Notes: a model not told the origin generated them from the sequence alone. DNA of 64,000 nucleotides from Pseudohoeflea suaedae (GCF_004354915.1 NZ_SMSI01000001.1:558001-622000), one strand, 5' to 3'; positions 8,763 through 19,285 are shown, counted from the first letter of the stretch. Numbers and translations: made by a program.

Positions 8763-10348
8763 GCCGCCTTGGCGACGTGATACTCCTTGATGGCGACCAT
8801 CTTGATGTCGGGATAGCGTTCGGCTTCGTAATTGAGCGAGAAGCCGTCGGCGGCCATGAACACCGGGTCGCCGTCGAGGTCGCGGGCGATGTCGCCGCGG
8901 TGACGGTCGACGAAACGCTCGAGCTCGGTCTTCGAATCGGCCGAAATCCACCGGCACATCGAAAAGCGCGACATTTCGAACGAGACCGGCAGGCCGTATT
9001 CCACCGACAGCCGCTCCTTGAGAACGTCGAGCTGAAGCGCCCCGACCACGCCGACGATTGCCGGCGAACCGTCTTCCGGCGTGAACAGCTGCACGACGCC
9101 TTCCTCGGCCATCTGCTGCAGCGCCTCCTTGAGCTTCTTGGCTTTCATCGCGTCCCCGAGCCGCACGCGGCGCAGGATTTCGGGCGCGAAGTTCGGTACC
9201 CCCTGGAAGACCAGTTCCTCGCCCTCGGTCAGCGTATCGCCGATCCTGAGCGTGCCGTGGTTCGGGATGCCCACCACGTCGCCGGCAAAGGCCGTATCGG
9301 CGATCTGGCGCTGCGAGGCGAAGAAGAACTGCGGCGCCGTCAGGCCCATCGGCTTGCCGGTGCGCGACAGCCGCGCCTTCATGCCGCGTTCGAGCTTGCC
9401 CGAGCACACGCGCACGAAAGCGATACGGTCGCGATGATTGGGGTCCATATTGGCCTGAATCTTGAAGACGAAGGCCGTCATCTTGTCGTCGGTCGCCTCC
9501 ACCGTGCGAACATCGGCAACCTGCGCCCGCGGCTGCGGCGCGAAGGAGCCGAGCGCCTCGATGAGATCGCGCACACCATAGTTGCGCAGCGCCGAGCCGA
9601 AATAGACCGGCGTCAGATGACCTTCGCGGAAGGCTTCCAGGTTGAACGGACGGCAGGCCTCGATGGCGAGCGACGCTTCCTCGATGAAGGTCTCGCGCTC
9701 GTTTTCCGGCAGGCGGCCGGCCGCGAGTGCGGCCTCCGGCCCGTTGACCTGGGTGAGGTCCGTCTCCGAGTCCGAGCCGCGCACGGCGTTTCTGGACAGG
9801 TGATAGGTGCCCGCGAACGACTTGCCCTGACCGATCGGCCAGGTCATCGGCGCCGTGTCGAGCGCCAGCTTCTCTTCCACCTCGTCGAGGATCTCGAACG
9901 GATTGCGCGCTTCGCGGTCCATCTTGTTGACGAAGGTCACGATCGGAATGTCGCGCAGACGGCAGACCTCGAAGAGTTTGAGCGTCCGCGGCTCGATGCC
10001 CTTGGCCGCGTCGATCACCATGACTGCGGCATCCACCGCGGTCAGTGTCCGGTAGGTGTCGTCGGCGAAGTCCTCGTGGCCCGGTGTGTCGAGCAGGTTG
10101 AAGACGTGATCGCCATACTCGAACGTCATCACCGACGTGACGACGGAGATGCCGCGCTCGCGCTCGATCTTCATCCAGTCGGAACGGGTCTGGATCTTGT
10201 CCTTCTTGGCCTTCACCTCGCCGGCGAGCTGGATGGCTCCGCCGAACAAGAGCAGCTTTTCGGTGAGCGTGGTCTTGCCGGCATCCGGGTGCGAGATGAT
10301 GGCGAAGGTGCGGCGGCGCGCCACCGCTTCGGCAATGCTTTCGGGCAT
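8759..10348 (-). CDS. prfC: Peptide chain release factor 3
   Basis: A 529-residue translational GTPase, the same length as the Escherichia coli protein. RF3 removes RF1 or RF2 from the ribosome after peptide release. GTPase motifs are clear: [10 protein letters not shown] (G1), DTPGHEDF (G3) and NKMDRE (G4), with the RF3-specific switch region [17 protein letters not shown]. The start at [13 protein letters not shown] fits the family and cuts off an unsupported upstream extension. The gene is divergent from dut with about 90 bp between them. Its stop codon overlaps the GTG of the mntR remnant. Confidence 0.97.
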   Translation of the reverse strand: MPESIAEAVARRRTFAIISHPDAGKTTLTEKLLLFGGAIQLAGEVKAKKDKIQTRSDWMKIERERGISVVTSVMTFEYGDHVFNLLDTPGHEDFADDTYRTLTAVDAAVMVIDAAKGIEPRTLKLFEVCRLRDIPIVTFVNKMDREARNPFEILDEVEEKLALDTAPMTWPIGQGKSFAGTYHLSRNAVRGSDSETDLTQVNGPEAALAAGRLPENERETFIEEASLAIEACRPFNLEAFREGHLTPVYFGSALRNYGVRDLIEALGSFAPQPRAQVADVRTVEATDDKMTAFVFKIQANMDPNHRDRIAFVRVCSGKLERGMKARLSRTGKPMGLTAPQFFFASQRQIADTAFAGDVVGIPNHGTLRIGDTLTEGEELVFQGVPNFAPEILRRVRLGDAMKAKKLKEALQQMAEEGVVQLFTPEDGSPAIVGVVGALQLDVLKERLSVEYGLPVSFEMSRFSMCRWISADSKTELERFVDRHRGDIARDLDGDPVFMAADGFSLNYEAERYPDIKMVAIKEYHVAKAA

Positions 10349-10441
10349 GAGGTGCAAATCCTGTTGATTGGGCGGACTTCTAGCGGTTCGGCGAGCGAGT
10401 TGCAATTGACCGCGAAGCCCTGCGCATCGGATCATTCCGCC

Positions 10442-10921
10442 ATGACCGATCCATTGCTTCAGCTCGCCCGGCCCGTCGTCGGCCTCGTCCGCCTGCCTCA
10501 CTCCGAGGGGCTCGATCTGCCGTCCTACGAGAGTGCCGGCGCCGCCGGCATGGATCTGCGGGCTGCATTGCCCGAAAGCCAGCCGCTGACCCTCGCGCCG
10601 GGCGCCCGCGCGCTGGTGCCCACCGGCCTCGTCTTCGAATTGCCGGACGGCTATGAGGCGCAGGTTCGTCCGCGCTCGGGGCTGGCCTTCAAACACGGCA
10701 TCACCTGCCTGAATACGCCCGGAACCATCGATGCGGATTATCGCGGCGAGGTAAAGGTGCTTCTGATCAATCACGGCGATGCGCCCTTCGAGATCACCCG
10801 CGGGGCGCGTATCGCGCAGATGGTGGTGGCGCCTGCCCTGCAGGTGGTGCTCGAGCTCAGGGACGAGGCGGGCGAAACCGCGCGCGGTGCGGGCGGCTTC
10901 GGCTCGACCGGCACCGGCTGA
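10442..10921 (+). CDS. dut: Deoxyuridine 5'-triphosphate nucleotidohydrolase
   Basis: A 159-residue homotrimeric dUTPase that hydrolyses dUTP to dUMP and pyrophosphate, keeping uracil out of DNA and feeding thymidylate synthesis. All five family motifs are present: [33 protein letters not shown] with the catalytic Asp, RGARIAQMV, and the carboxy-terminal [10 protein letters not shown] that closes over the nucleotide. The start is the ATG of [11 protein letters not shown]; the ribosome-binding site is weak. Its stop codon overlaps by one base the start of the dehydratase gene that follows, so the two are probably translationally coupled. Confidence 0.97.
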   Translation: MTDPLLQLARPVVGLVRLPHSEGLDLPSYESAGAAGMDLRAALPESQPLTLAPGARALVPTGLVFELPDGYEAQVRPRSGLAFKHGITCLNTPGTIDADYRGEVKVLLINHGDAPFEITRGARIAQMVVAPALQVVLELRDEAGETARGAGGFGSTGTG

Positions 10922-11919
10922 TGGAGACGCTGCGGGTCATCGACATGCATACCGGCGGCGAACCGCTCCGGATCGTCACCCATGGCTACCCGCATGTTCC
11001 CGGCGCGACGATTCTCGAAAAGCGCGCTCATGTCCGCGACGAGCTCGATCATCTGCGCAGGATCCTGATGTTCGAGCCGCGCGGCCATGCCGACATGTAT
11101 GGCGCCATACTCGTCGAACCCAGCCTGCCGGGTGCCGATCTCGCCGTCCTCTTCATGCACAATGAAGGCTATTCGACCATGTGCGGTCACGCGATCATCG
11201 CGCTCGGCCGGTTCGCCGTCGATCGCGGCATGGTGAGCGTCGACGGCGACAAGGCGCGCGTCAATATCGAGTGCCCCTGCGGGATGGTCGTGGCGGATGT
11301 GACGATCCGCGACGGCAGGGCCGCGGAGGTGAGTTTCGAGAGCGTTCCGTCCTTCCTGTTCGAGGAGGGCGTCCGCGTCGATGTGCCGGACTATGGAGAG
11401 ATCGTCTGCGACGTCGCCTATGGCGGCGCCTTCTATGCGCTGGCGCCGGCGCGCGCCTTCGGTCTGGAGTTCGGACGTGACCCTGTCGCCGATTTCATCG
11501 AGGCGGCGGACCGGCTGAGCCGGGCGGTCAGACAGGCCGTGCCGCTGACCCATCCCGATGCCGCGGATCTCGCATTCCTTTACGGCTCGATCCTGACCGA
11601 TGGCGGCGCCGGCGATGACACGCCGTCGCGCAACATCTGCGTCTTCGCCGATCGTCAGGTGGACCGTTCGCCCACCGGGTCCGGCGTCACCGCCCGCATG
11701 GCGACCCTGCACGCCAGAGGGCAGGTCGCAGCGGGGGAGATCCGGCACTTCGAAAGCATTGTCGGTTCGCGTTTCACCGGAATGGTCGCCACGTCCACGA
11801 CCGCCGGCGAATGGAGCGCCGTCACGGTCCGGGTTTCCGGCCGGGCGCATTATGCCGGTGAGGCGAGCTTTGTCGTCGAGGACGACGACCTTTTGGGCGG
11901 CGGCTTTCTCGTCCGCTGA
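10921..11919 (+). CDS. Trans-3-hydroxy-L-proline dehydratase (proline racemase family)
   Basis: A 332-residue member of the proline racemase family. Racemases and 4-hydroxyproline epimerases use two catalytic Cys; here the first is kept (Cys88 in MCGH) but the second is Thr252 in SPTGSG. That Cys/Thr pair is the known signature of trans-3-hydroxy-L-proline dehydratase, which yields delta-1-pyrroline-2-carboxylate. The reaction is therefore inferred from residues, not from context: none of the usual hydroxyproline catabolic genes or transporters are nearby, and the pyrroline-carboxylate reductase needed next is not in the window. Start ATG overlaps the dut stop by one base. Confidence 0.83.
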   Translation: METLRVIDMHTGGEPLRIVTHGYPHVPGATILEKRAHVRDELDHLRRILMFEPRGHADMYGAILVEPSLPGADLAVLFMHNEGYSTMCGHAIIALGRFAVDRGMVSVDGDKARVNIECPCGMVVADVTIRDGRAAEVSFESVPSFLFEEGVRVDVPDYGEIVCDVAYGGAFYALAPARAFGLEFGRDPVADFIEAADRLSRAVRQAVPLTHPDAADLAFLYGSILTDGGAGDDTPSRNICVFADRQVDRSPTGSGVTARMATLHARGQVAAGEIRHFESIVGSRFTGMVATSTTAGEWSAVTVRVSGRAHYAGEASFVVEDDDLLGGGFLVR

Positions 11920-12083
11920 TGCGGTAGAAAAATATTCCCCGATCATGGCGGCATGAGGATTCAATTGGCGGATCTCTGGCGGCCTCGTGATCGCATTTCC
12001 TCGTAATGGCGGTCGCCCGATCCTACATTTGATGGAGAATAATAGATCGCAGTCAGCGAGACACAGATTTTCAGGAGGAACGC

Positions 12084-13052
12084 ATGAGCGATGTGAGCAA
12101 ACCCGGCCGCGGCCGCATCTTCGATTCGATACTCGATACGATCGGCAACACGCCCGTCGTCCGCCTCGACAAGCTGGCGGAAGCCGAGGGCGTGAAGGCG
12201 CGTCTCCTCGGCAAGCTGGAATTCTTCAATCCGATTTCCTCCGTGAAGGACCGTATCGGCCTCGCCATGATCCGCTCGCTGGAAGAGCAGGGCAAGATAA
12301 CGCCGGGCAAGTCGGTGCTGGTCGAGCCGACGTCCGGCAATACAGGCATCGCGCTCGCCTTTGCGGCGGCGGCGCTCGGCTACCGGCTGATCCTGACGAT
12401 GCCGGAAACCATGTCGATCGAGCGCCGCAAGATGCTGGCCCTTCTCGGCGCCGAACTGGTGCTGACCGAAGGACCGAAGGGCATGAAAGGCGCGATCGCC
12501 AGGGCGCAGGAGATCGCCGCGGAGAACCCTGACGCGGTGATACCCCAGCAGTTCGAGAACGCCGCCAACCCCGAAATCCACCGCAGGACGACCGCCGAGG
12601 AAATCTGGAACGATACCGAAGGCAATGTCGATCTCTTCGTTGCCGGCATCGGCACCGGCGGCACCATTACCGGTGTCGGCCAGGTGCTGAAGTCGCGGAA
12701 GCCGGGCCTCAAGGTCGTCGCCGTCGAGCCCGCCGCTTCGCCGGTCCTGTCGGGTGGCGAACCCGGCCCGCACAAGATCCAGGGCATCGGAGCGGGCTTC
12801 GCGCCGGCCATTCTCGATACGGAAATCTACGACGAAGTCGTACAGGTTTCCAACGAGGATGCGTTCGAGACCGCGCGCAAGGTCGCCCGCATCGAGGGCG
12901 TGCCGGTCGGCATCTCCTCGGGTGCCGCCCTCAAGGCGGCCATCGAACTCGGCAAGCGGCCTGAAAACGAAGGCAAGCAGATCGTCGTGATCATCCCGTC
13001 CTTCGCCGAGCGCTATCTCTCGACCGCCCTCTTCGACGGGCTGGGCGAATAG
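12084..13052 (+). CDS. cysK: Cysteine synthase A
   Basis: A 322-residue PLP enzyme, O-acetylserine sulfhydrylase, which makes L-cysteine from O-acetylserine and sulfide. The PLP lysine is Lys55 in [14 protein letters not shown] forms the substrate loop and GTGGTITG binds the PLP phosphate. The carboxy end, [12 protein letters not shown], is the usual CysK ending. CAGGAGGA lies just upstream of the ATG. The 164 bp before the gene hold no ORF and presumably the promoter; a TAATAG at 12042 is a possible -10. The gene is monocistronic, ending in a strong terminator. Confidence 0.96.
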   Translation: MSDVSKPGRGRIFDSILDTIGNTPVVRLDKLAEAEGVKARLLGKLEFFNPISSVKDRIGLAMIRSLEEQGKITPGKSVLVEPTSGNTGIALAFAAAALGYRLILTMPETMSIERRKMLALLGAELVLTEGPKGMKGAIARAQEIAAENPDAVIPQQFENAANPEIHRRTTAEEIWNDTEGNVDLFVAGIGTGGTITGVGQVLKSRKPGLKVVAVEPAASPVLSGGEPGPHKIQGIGAGFAPAILDTEIYDEVVQVSNEDAFETARKVARIEGVPVGISSGAALKAAIELGKRPENEGKQIVVIIPSFAERYLSTALFDGLGE

Positions 13053-13084
13053 CACGAGCCCGGTTCACGTCTGACCTCTCGTCT

Positions 13085-13117
13085 CCGGCGATATCCCAGC
13101 GATATCGCCGGTTTTTT
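13085..13117 (+). terminator. Strong intrinsic terminator after cysK
   Basis: A perfect 11-bp stem (CCGGCGATATC at 13085-13095 with its complement at 13101-13111) closes a 5-nt loop and is followed at once by six T residues. Confidence 0.95.
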
Positions 13118-13167
13118 GTGAGCGCGATAAAAGTCGAGGCAACGGCCCTGTCTGTCACCGGGCGCGG

Positions 13168-14703
13168 CTAGGCCGCAGCCGCCGAAGTCTGCTCGCTCGC
13201 CACCCGGTAGGAAATCGCCTCGGCGAGATGGATACGGCCGACCGTATCCGCCCCGTCGAGATCGGCGAGCGTCCGCGCGACCTTGAGGATGCGGTGATAG
13301 GCGCGCGCCGAGAACCGCAATTTCTCAGCCGCTTCCGACAGGAGCGCCTGCCCGCCCGCATCGGGCGCGGCGACCGTCTCGATAAGCGCGGTCGAGCATT
13401 GCGAATTGGTGCGAATGTCGGCCCGTCCCGCCTCGCGATATCTCTCCCGCTGCATCTGCCGGGCGCGCTCGACCCGCGCGGCCACCGTGGCGCTGGTCTC
13501 CGAGGTGCCGGGCCGGATCAGGTCGCCGGCCTGAACCGCAGGAACGTCGATCCTGATGTCGATGCGATCGAGCAGCGGTCCGGAAATCCGCGCCTGGTAA
13601 TCGGCACGGCAGCGCGGCCCGCGTGCGCAGCTGTGCCCGGGCTCGCCCGCCATGCCGCAGCGGCACGGGTTCATCGCCGCGACCAGCTGGATCTTGGCCG
13701 GGTAGGTGACGCGGTGGTTGGCTCGCGCGATCACGCATTCCCCCGCTTCGAGCGGCTGGCGCAGGGAATCGAGAACCTGCGGCGTGAATTCCGGAAACTC
13801 GTCGAGAAACAGCACACCGTGATGGGCGAGGGAAACCTCGCCGGGTCTTGCCCTCAGCCCGCCGCCGACCATGGCCGCCATCGAGGCCGAATGGTGCGGC
13901 GCGCGGAAGGGGCGGCGGTCCGACAGCTTGCCGCCTGCGAGCTGTCCCGCAATCGAATGGATCATGGAGACCTCGAGGAGTTCCGCCGCCGACAGCCGCG
14001 GCAGGATGGAGGGCAGTCGCGAGGCGAGCATGGACTTGCCCGATCCCGGTGGCCCGTTGAAAAGGAGGTTGTGCCCGCCTGCAGCCGCCACTTCCAGGGC
14101 GCGGCGCGCGCTTTCCTGTCCCTTGATCTCGCAAAGGTCCGGCAGGTTGGCCCGATCCGCCCTGCGCGCGGGCTCCGGTCGCGAGAGCACCTGCGTGCCG
14201 CGGAAATGATTGGCAATGGCAACGAGGCTGCGGGGGGCGAGGATGTCGATCTCCTCGCCCGCCCACGCCGCCTCCGCCCCGCTGTCCTTCGGGCAGATCA
14301 GTCCCTTGCCGAGCGCATTGGCCCCGATCGCCGCCGGCAGCGCGCCCGCCACGGCGGCAATCGTTCCGTCAAGCGAGAGTTCGCCCAGCACCACATAGGC
14401 GTCCAGCGCATCGCCCGGGATGGCGCCGAGCGCCGCCATCAGTCCGAGCGCGATCGGCAAATCGTAATGGCTGCCTTCCTTCGGCAAGTCGGCGGGCGCG
14501 AGATTGACGGTGATGCGCTTGGATGGCATCGCCAGTCCCGAGGCGTGAAGGGCGGCCTGAACGCGCTCGCGGCTTTCGGCCACCGCCTTGTCGGGCAGGC
14601 CGACGATCTGCATTCCGACCTTGCCCGGTGCAACCATCACTTGAACATCGACCGGCACCGCATCGATGCCCTGGAATGCAACCGTTCCGACCCGTGCAAC
14701 CAT
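13168..14703 (-). CDS. comM: YifB/ComM family Mg-chelatase-like AAA+ ATPase
   Basis: A 511-residue protein of the ComM/YifB family. ComM is a hexameric helicase that promotes branch migration during natural transformation in other bacteria. The amino-terminal S5-like domain (about 1-120) has VGLPDKAVAESRERV; the AAA+ domain has Walker A GPPGSGKSM and Walker B VLFLDEFPEF; the carboxy-terminal Mg-chelatase-type domain carries the NPCRCG zinc-like motif region and ends in SYRVASEQ. The start MVARVGT fits the family; an upstream in-frame start is unsupported. Whether this organism is transformable is unknown, though a ComEC-like protein lacking the channel is also present. Confidence 0.95.
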   Translation of the reverse strand: MVARVGTVAFQGIDAVPVDVQVMVAPGKVGMQIVGLPDKAVAESRERVQAALHASGLAMPSKRITVNLAPADLPKEGSHYDLPIALGLMAALGAIPGDALDAYVVLGELSLDGTIAAVAGALPAAIGANALGKGLICPKDSGAEAAWAGEEIDILAPRSLVAIANHFRGTQVLSRPEPARRADRANLPDLCEIKGQESARRALEVAAAGGHNLLFNGPPGSGKSMLASRLPSILPRLSAAELLEVSMIHSIAGQLAGGKLSDRRPFRAPHHSASMAAMVGGGLRARPGEVSLAHHGVLFLDEFPEFTPQVLDSLRQPLEAGECVIARANHRVTYPAKIQLVAAMNPCRCGMAGEPGHSCARGPRCRADYQARISGPLLDRIDIRIDVPAVQAGDLIRPGTSETSATVAARVERARQMQRERYREAGRADIRTNSQCSTALIETVAAPDAGGQALLSEAAEKLRFSARAYHRILKVARTLADLDGADTVGRIHLAEAISYRVASEQTSAAAA

Positions 14704-15017
14704 GATGCCCTCTTGCGCTAGGCGTCCGCACACTCATTGCGCGATATGGCGATTATTATGCATGTATAAAGGTCTAAAACAAGAACAAAAAAGAAACAAA
14801 TACACGTTTATCGTGCGTTGCGATTGCAAGTGATTGTAAAAGCGGAACAAGTGTGAACACACGGGAAACGCGAATCGCCCGTTACTGGCAAAACTTGTGT
14901 GTTACTTTTGATGGTGCCGGCAAGCGTGACGCTATCCTGACGGACCTGGAAACTCCAGACACGCGAATGGCGTCGCCGGCCTGACCAAGCCGACCGGTCG
15001 CCCGGAGGCAGAGCGGC
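14704..15017. other. Intergenic region between comM and gshB, partly AT-rich
   Basis: No gene is recognised in these 314 bp. About 14745-14850 is distinctly AT-rich, unlike the flanks, and probably carries the comM promoter. The remainder, next to the gshB stop codon, shows no clear terminator. Confidence 0.6.
14755..14782 (-). promoter_or_regulatory. Candidate promoter for comM
   Basis: On the minus strand TTGTTT and CATAAT are separated by 16 bp, about 52 bp before the comM start. Both boxes are partial matches to the housekeeping consensus. Confidence 0.35.
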
Positions 15018-15962
15018 CTAGCGCTTGGATTCGATCGCATCCCACAAGAGGGCGGAGATATCGGTTCCGGTGAAACGCTTCACTTCGCGAATGCCGGTCG
15101 GCGAGGTGACGTTGATCTCGGTCATCTTGTCGCCGATCACGTCGATGCCGACGAGGATGAAGCCGCGTTCTTTCAGTGCCGGGCCGATGCGCGCGCAGAT
15201 GTCCCTCTCGCGAGGTGTCAGCTCGCTGGCCTCGGCGCGACCGCCCACATGCATGTTGGAACGGGAATCGTGCTCCGCGGGCACCCGGTTGATCGCTCCC
15301 ACCGGCTCGCCGTCGATCAGGATGATGCGCTTGTCGCCCTTGCGCACGGCAGGCAGGTATTCCTGCACGATGAAGGGCTCGCGGAACGAAAGGTTGAACA
15401 TTTCCAGGAGCGACGACAGGTTGCGGTCGTCCGGACGGATATGGAAAACGCCGGCGCCGCCGTTGCCGTAAAGCGGCTTCAATATGATGTCGCCGAGCTC
15501 GGAGCGGAAGTCCGCGATCGCTTTCGGATCGCGGGTGATCAGCGTTCGCGGCATCAGGTCCGCAAACTCCGTGACGAAGATCTTCTCCGGCGAATTGCGC
15601 ACCCAGGCCGGATCGTTGACCACCAGCGTCCTGGGATGAATGCGCTCGAGAATATGCGTGGTGGTGATGTAGTTCATGTCGAATGGCGGATCCTGGCGCA
15701 GGAGAACCACATCCATGGTCGACAGATCCACCCTTTCCTGGGCGCCCAGGTCGAAGTGGTTGCCTGCCTCGTCGCGCAAGGTCATCGGCTCGACGATCGC
15801 TTCCACCGTGCCGTCGCGCAGGGAAAGCTGGTCGGGGGTGTAGTGGAAGAGATTGTAGCCGCGCGCTTGCGCTTCCAGGCACATGGCGAAGGTGGAATCG
15901 CCCGCGATATGGATCGAGGAGACATGGTCCATCTGGACGGCGACATTTCTGATCTTGCTCAT
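15018..15962 (-). CDS. gshB: Glutathione synthetase
   Basis: A 314-residue ATP-grasp enzyme that joins glycine to gamma-glutamylcysteine, the last step of glutathione synthesis. Typical sequences are [17 protein letters not shown] at the amino end, [13 protein letters not shown], the ATP-grasp loop [14 protein letters not shown] and the metal/ligand region [19 protein letters not shown] near the carboxy end. Length is standard. It is the last gene of a leftward run with rph, rdgB, hemW, rsmI and yraN, although 117 bp separate it from yraN, so it may have its own promoter. Confidence 0.97.
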   Translation of the reverse strand: MSKIRNVAVQMDHVSSIHIAGDSTFAMCLEAQARGYNLFHYTPDQLSLRDGTVEAIVEPMTLRDEAGNHFDLGAQERVDLSTMDVVLLRQDPPFDMNYITTTHILERIHPRTLVVNDPAWVRNSPEKIFVTEFADLMPRTLITRDPKAIADFRSELGDIILKPLYGNGGAGVFHIRPDDRNLSSLLEMFNLSFREPFIVQEYLPAVRKGDKRIILIDGEPVGAINRVPAEHDSRSNMHVGGRAEASELTPRERDICARIGPALKERGFILVGIDVIGDKMTEINVTSPTGIREVKRFTGTDISALLWDAIESKR

Positions 15963-16079
15963 GACAATCCCTTCAGCGGCCCTTCACCAGCCCTTCGGCG
16001 GCAATGGTCTGACACATAGGGCTGAGGGGGGTGGAATTGCAACGGTGGCGGCGCGCGCGGGACGCCGATTCAGAAAAAT

Positions 16080-16454
16080 TCACACCGCGTCTTCAAGATG
16101 GCGGGGCCAGGTCCTGGGGCTGACGACCACGACATCCGTGCGCCACGAGAGCCTGGCGGCGTCGGGTTGCCGGGCGATCCAGTGTTCGCCCGCGGCATTG
16201 ATGCGGCGCGCGGCGGTGGGCGTCACGGCATCCACCCCGGTGCGCAGGTCGCGCCGCGCCTTCACTTCCACGAAAATCACCAGATCTCCCTTCCGGGCGA
16301 TCAGGTCCACCTCGCCGAACGCGCAGCGATAGCGCCAGGCGCGGATGCGGTAGCCCTTCAGAAGAAGCGCCAGTGCGGCAAGACATTCCGCCCGCCGTCC
16401 CCGCCGCTCGGCCGAGCGGCGCTTGGGGTCATGCGCGGCGCTCTCGCGCTTCAC
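16080..16454 (-). CDS. yraN: YraN family (UPF0102) nuclease-like protein
   Basis: A 124-residue member of the UPF0102/YraN family, a restriction-endonuclease-like fold of uncertain role, often beside rsmI. The core is visible as RAWRYRCAFGEVDLIARKGDLVIFVEVKAR, split here by the family signature GEVDLIA and the VEVK motif that supplies metal-binding Glu and Lys. The start is the GTG that overlaps the rsmI stop codon as GTGA, which implies translational coupling; longer readings run back through rsmI in another frame and were rejected. Confidence 0.88.
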   Translation of the reverse strand: MKRESAAHDPKRRSAERRGRRAECLAALALLLKGYRIRAWRYRCAFGEVDLIARKGDLVIFVEVKARRDLRTGVDAVTPTAARRINAAGEHWIARQPDAARLSWRTDVVVVSPRTWPRHLEDAV

Positions 16455-17371
16455 CCGCCGTCCTTCAGCGCCAGAAGCCGCTTGTAGAGATCCTTTCGCG
16501 GAAGACCTGTCAGCCGGGCTGCCTCCGACGCCGCCTGGCCTGCAGACATTTCCGATACGAGCCCGGCGAGGATCGTGTCGGTGTCGGCCTTGCTTGGCGC
16601 TTCCGCCGTGCCGGGGCCGATCGCAAGCACGATCTCGCCTTTCACGGCGGCCTCGCGATAACTCTCCGCAAGCTCGCCCAGCGTGCCGCGCCGCACCTCC
16701 TCGAAGGCCTTGGTCAGTTCGCGGCACACGGCTGCCTGCCGCTCGGCGCCGAGTTCCTCCGCTGCCGCCGTCAGGGTCGCGCCGATCCGGTTGGGGCTCT
16801 CGAAGAAAAGAAGCGTCGCCGGCGTCTGACCGAGTTCGTTGAGCCGGTCGCGCCGTGCCTTGTCCTTCTGCGGAAGAAACCCTCCGAACAGGAAGGCGTC
16901 ATTGGGCAGACCCGAGGCCACGAGCGCAGCCAGAGGCGCGGAAGCGCCCGGGATCGGGATCACCCGGATGCCTTCCGCGATGGCCGTCTGCGCAAGCCGG
17001 TAGCCGGGGTCGGAGACCAGCGGCGTTCCCGCATCGGAAACGAGCGCCACGCTCTCGCCGGCCTTCAGGCGCTCGATCAGTTTCGGGCCGACGGTATCCG
17101 CATTGTGCTCGTGATAGGCGTAGGGTCGCGCGGAAATGCCGAATCTGTCGAGCAGCACGCGGGTCACGCGGGTATCCTCGCAGGCCACCACATCCGCCGA
17201 GGTCAGCGTCTCGAGCCCGCGGATAGTCATGTCGCCGAGATTGCCGATCGGGGTCGCCACCAGATAGAGCCCCGGTTCCAGCGGCCGGGCGGGGATTTCC
17301 GCCTGCCCGATGAAGAAGGAGCGCGTCCTGTCCTTCGGCATCTTCCCGCGCATGTCCGCCTGTTCGGTCAT
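16451..17371 (-). CDS. rsmI: 16S rRNA (cytidine(1402)-2'-O)-methyltransferase
   Basis: A 306-residue tetrapyrrole-methylase-fold enzyme that 2'-O-methylates C1402 of 16S rRNA in the decoding centre. Family marks are GLYLVATPIGNLGD, ACEDTR, YHEHN, VSDAGTPLVSDPGY and IPGASA. The start at MTEQADMRG has GGAGACAGG just upstream; two later Met codons are possible but less well placed. It lies 49 bp after hemW and overlaps the GTG start of yraN. Confidence 0.95.
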   Translation of the reverse strand: MTEQADMRGKMPKDRTRSFFIGQAEIPARPLEPGLYLVATPIGNLGDMTIRGLETLTSADVVACEDTRVTRVLLDRFGISARPYAYHEHNADTVGPKLIERLKAGESVALVSDAGTPLVSDPGYRLAQTAIAEGIRVIPIPGASAPLAALVASGLPNDAFLFGGFLPQKDKARRDRLNELGQTPATLLFFESPNRIGATLTAAAEELGAERQAAVCRELTKAFEEVRRGTLGELAESYREAAVKGEIVLAIGPGTAEAPSKADTDTILAGLVSEMSAGQAASEAARLTGLPRKDLYKRLLALKDGG

Positions 17372-17420
17372 CCTGTCTCCGGTGAAATGGTCGTCAGTGG
17401 CCAGACTGCCGCAAATCGGC

Positions 17421-18662
17421 TCAGAAGGCGAGATCGGCCACCACGGCATCGAGCACGAGCATGCCCTGCGGCGTGCAGCGCAGGCGGTTCCTGCCGATCC
17501 GTTCGATGAGATTGAGGCTGGTCAGGAAATCCACCTGATCGGCATCGAGGTCGCGGCCGGAGAGTTTCTTCCAGCGGTCGAGATCGATGCCCTCGGTCAG
17601 TCGCAAGCCCATCAGCAGCATTTCGTCGGACTGCGTCACCGCGTCCAGTTCCTCGGTTTCCGCGATGCCGTGACCGGAAGTGCCCACCATCTCGAGCCAG
17701 CCCTCGGGCCGACGCTCGGTGGCTGTCGCAAGCTTGAGGTTGCCAGTCTTCAGCCGGCCGTGGGCCCCGGGGCCGATGCCCGCATAATCGCCGTAGCGCC
17801 AGTAGGTGAGGTTGTGCCGGCTCTCCGCACCCGGTCGGGCATGGTTGGAAATCTCGTAGGCCGGCAGACCGTATTGCGCGGTCACGTCCTGGGTCAGTTC
17901 GTAGAGTTCGGCGGAATGCTCCCCGTCCGGCACGTGCAGCTTGCCCGCCTGCCTCAGTCCAAAGAACGGCGTGCCTTCCTCGATGGTCAGCTGGTAGAGC
18001 GACAGGTGATCGGCTGCCAGCGCGATGGCCTGCTCCAGTTCCTTGGCCCAGTGATCCGGCTTCTGGTCGGGCCGCGCATAGATGAGATCGAACGACATGC
18101 GCGGGAAAATCTCGCGTGCCAGATCGATCGCCGTCAGCGCCTCGGTCACGGAATGAAGGCGACCGAGAAACTTCAGATCCTTGTCGTTGAGGGCCTGAAC
18201 GCCCATCGACACACGGTTGACGCCCGCCGCCCGGTAGCCGCGGAACCGCGAGGCTTCCACGCTCGAGGGATTGGCTTCCATGGTGATCTCGATGCCTTCG
18301 GGCACATGCCAGGCCCCGGCAACGGCGTCGAGCACGGCTGCCACCGTCTCCGGATCCATCAGCGAAGGCGTGCCGCCGCCGATGAAGATGCTGGTCACCT
18401 CGCGCGGGCCCGAGAGCGCGCGCATATGGGCGATCTCGCGCTGGAACGCGGCCGCATAGGCGGACTGGTCCACGCCGCCATGGCGCACATGGCTGTTGAA
18501 GTCGCAATAGGGGCATTTGGCCGCGCAGAACGGCCAGTGCAGATAGACGCCGAAACCGGGCGTGCCGTCATCGCCGTTGATCGCCGGACGTCCGGCGTCA
18601 TTGGCGGGCTTGCGCGGGTCCGGAATCTGGGGGAGCGTCACGCGCGGGTCAGTCCGAGACAT
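17421..18662 (-). CDS. hemW: Radical SAM heme chaperone HemW
   Basis: A 413-residue radical SAM protein. HemW, long mistaken for an anaerobic coproporphyrinogen oxidase, binds and delivers heme. The iron-sulfur cluster motif is [10 protein letters not shown], with the HemW spacing CxxxCxxC; GGGTPS and MEANPSS follow, and the HemW carboxy-terminal domain ends with winged-helix-like sequence. The extra Cys of true HemN enzymes is not seen, which favours HemW. The ATG chosen overlaps the rdgB end by 25 bp; a GTG at 18641 that overlaps the rdgB stop as GTGA is an alternative start. Confidence 0.93.
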   Translation of the reverse strand: MSRTDPRVTLPQIPDPRKPANDAGRPAINGDDGTPGFGVYLHWPFCAAKCPYCDFNSHVRHGGVDQSAYAAAFQREIAHMRALSGPREVTSIFIGGGTPSLMDPETVAAVLDAVAGAWHVPEGIEITMEANPSSVEASRFRGYRAAGVNRVSMGVQALNDKDLKFLGRLHSVTEALTAIDLAREIFPRMSFDLIYARPDQKPDHWAKELEQAIALAADHLSLYQLTIEEGTPFFGLRQAGKLHVPDGEHSAELYELTQDVTAQYGLPAYEISNHARPGAESRHNLTYWRYGDYAGIGPGAHGRLKTGNLKLATATERRPEGWLEMVGTSGHGIAETEELDAVTQSDEMLLMGLRLTEGIDLDRWKKLSGRDLDADQVDFLTSLNLIERIGRNRLRCTPQGMLVLDAVVADLAF

Positions 18663-19285
18663 TCTTCCGCAAACCGTTTGAAGGCTCTTGCCCGGTGCGA
18701 CAGCGCTTCCGCGTCGCCGGGCTTCCAGCCGTGTTTCTCTTCCGACGGCATCTCGCCGAAGGTGCGTTCATGGCCTTCCGGCTGAAACACCGGATCGTAG
18801 CCGAAGCCGAGATTGCCGCGCGGCGGCCACACGAGTGTACCCTCGGCCTCGCCGCGAAAGAAGCTGACATCCCCGTTCGGCTGGGCGAGACACAACACGC
18901 TCACGAAACGGCCGGTTCGCCTGGCGGGATCGGTGACGCCGCGCGCCTGCAGCGCATCCTCGACCTTCTGCATGGCGATCTGGAAGTCGCGGCTGCCATC
19001 CTCGAGCGTTGCCCAGTCGGCGGTGTAGACGCCCGGCGCGCCGTCGAGCGCGTCGACCACGAGGCCGGAATCGTCCGACAGCGCGGGCAGTCCGGAGGCG
19101 CGGGCCGCGGCCAGCGCCTTGGTTGCCGCATTGGCCTCGAACGTGTCGCCTTCTTCAGCCGGTTCGGGCAGGTCGAGTTCGGCCGCCGAGGTCACACGTA
19201 TCCCAAGCGGCGTGAACAACTCGGTGATCTCGGCGATCTTGCCGGCGTTGTGGCTGGCGACCAGGATGGTTTCAGGCACAGTCAT
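18638..19285 (-). CDS. rdgB: XTP/dITP diphosphatase (non-canonical purine NTP pyrophosphatase)
   Basis: A 215-residue RdgB/HAM1 enzyme that hydrolyses dITP, XTP and similar aberrant purine nucleotides to monophosphates, keeping them out of DNA and RNA. Signatures are [40 protein letters not shown] and the carboxy-terminal LSHRARA. The start was placed at the ATG of MTVPETI; a GTG three codons earlier is an equally possible start, with GGAG close to it. It is the second gene of the rph-rdgB-hemW-rsmI-yraN run. Confidence 0.95.
   Translation of the reverse strand: MTVPETILVASHNAGKIAEITELFTPLGIRVTSAAELDLPEPAEEGDTFEANAATKALAAARASGLPALSDDSGLVVDALDGAPGVYTADWATLEDGSRDFQIAMQKVEDALQARGVTDPARRTGRFVSVLCLAQPNGDVSFFRGEAEGTLVWPPRGNLGFGYDPVFQPEGHERTFGEMPSEEKHGWKPGDAEALSHRARAFKRFAEECLGLTRA

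Noticed and set aside
8597-10441. Long frame antisense to prfC that runs into dut
   Set aside because: PrfC on the other strand is complete and conserved; dut starts at 10442 with normal dUTPase sequence.
14845-14858. Possible alphaproteobacterial LexA box (two GAAC half-sites) upstream of comM
   Set aside because: The spacer is six bases, not the seven required by GAAC-N7-GAAC.
14883-14900. Sigma-54 promoter resembling TGGCA...TTG
   Set aside because: The GG and GC elements do not have the fixed 10-bp spacing; the -12 GC is absent.
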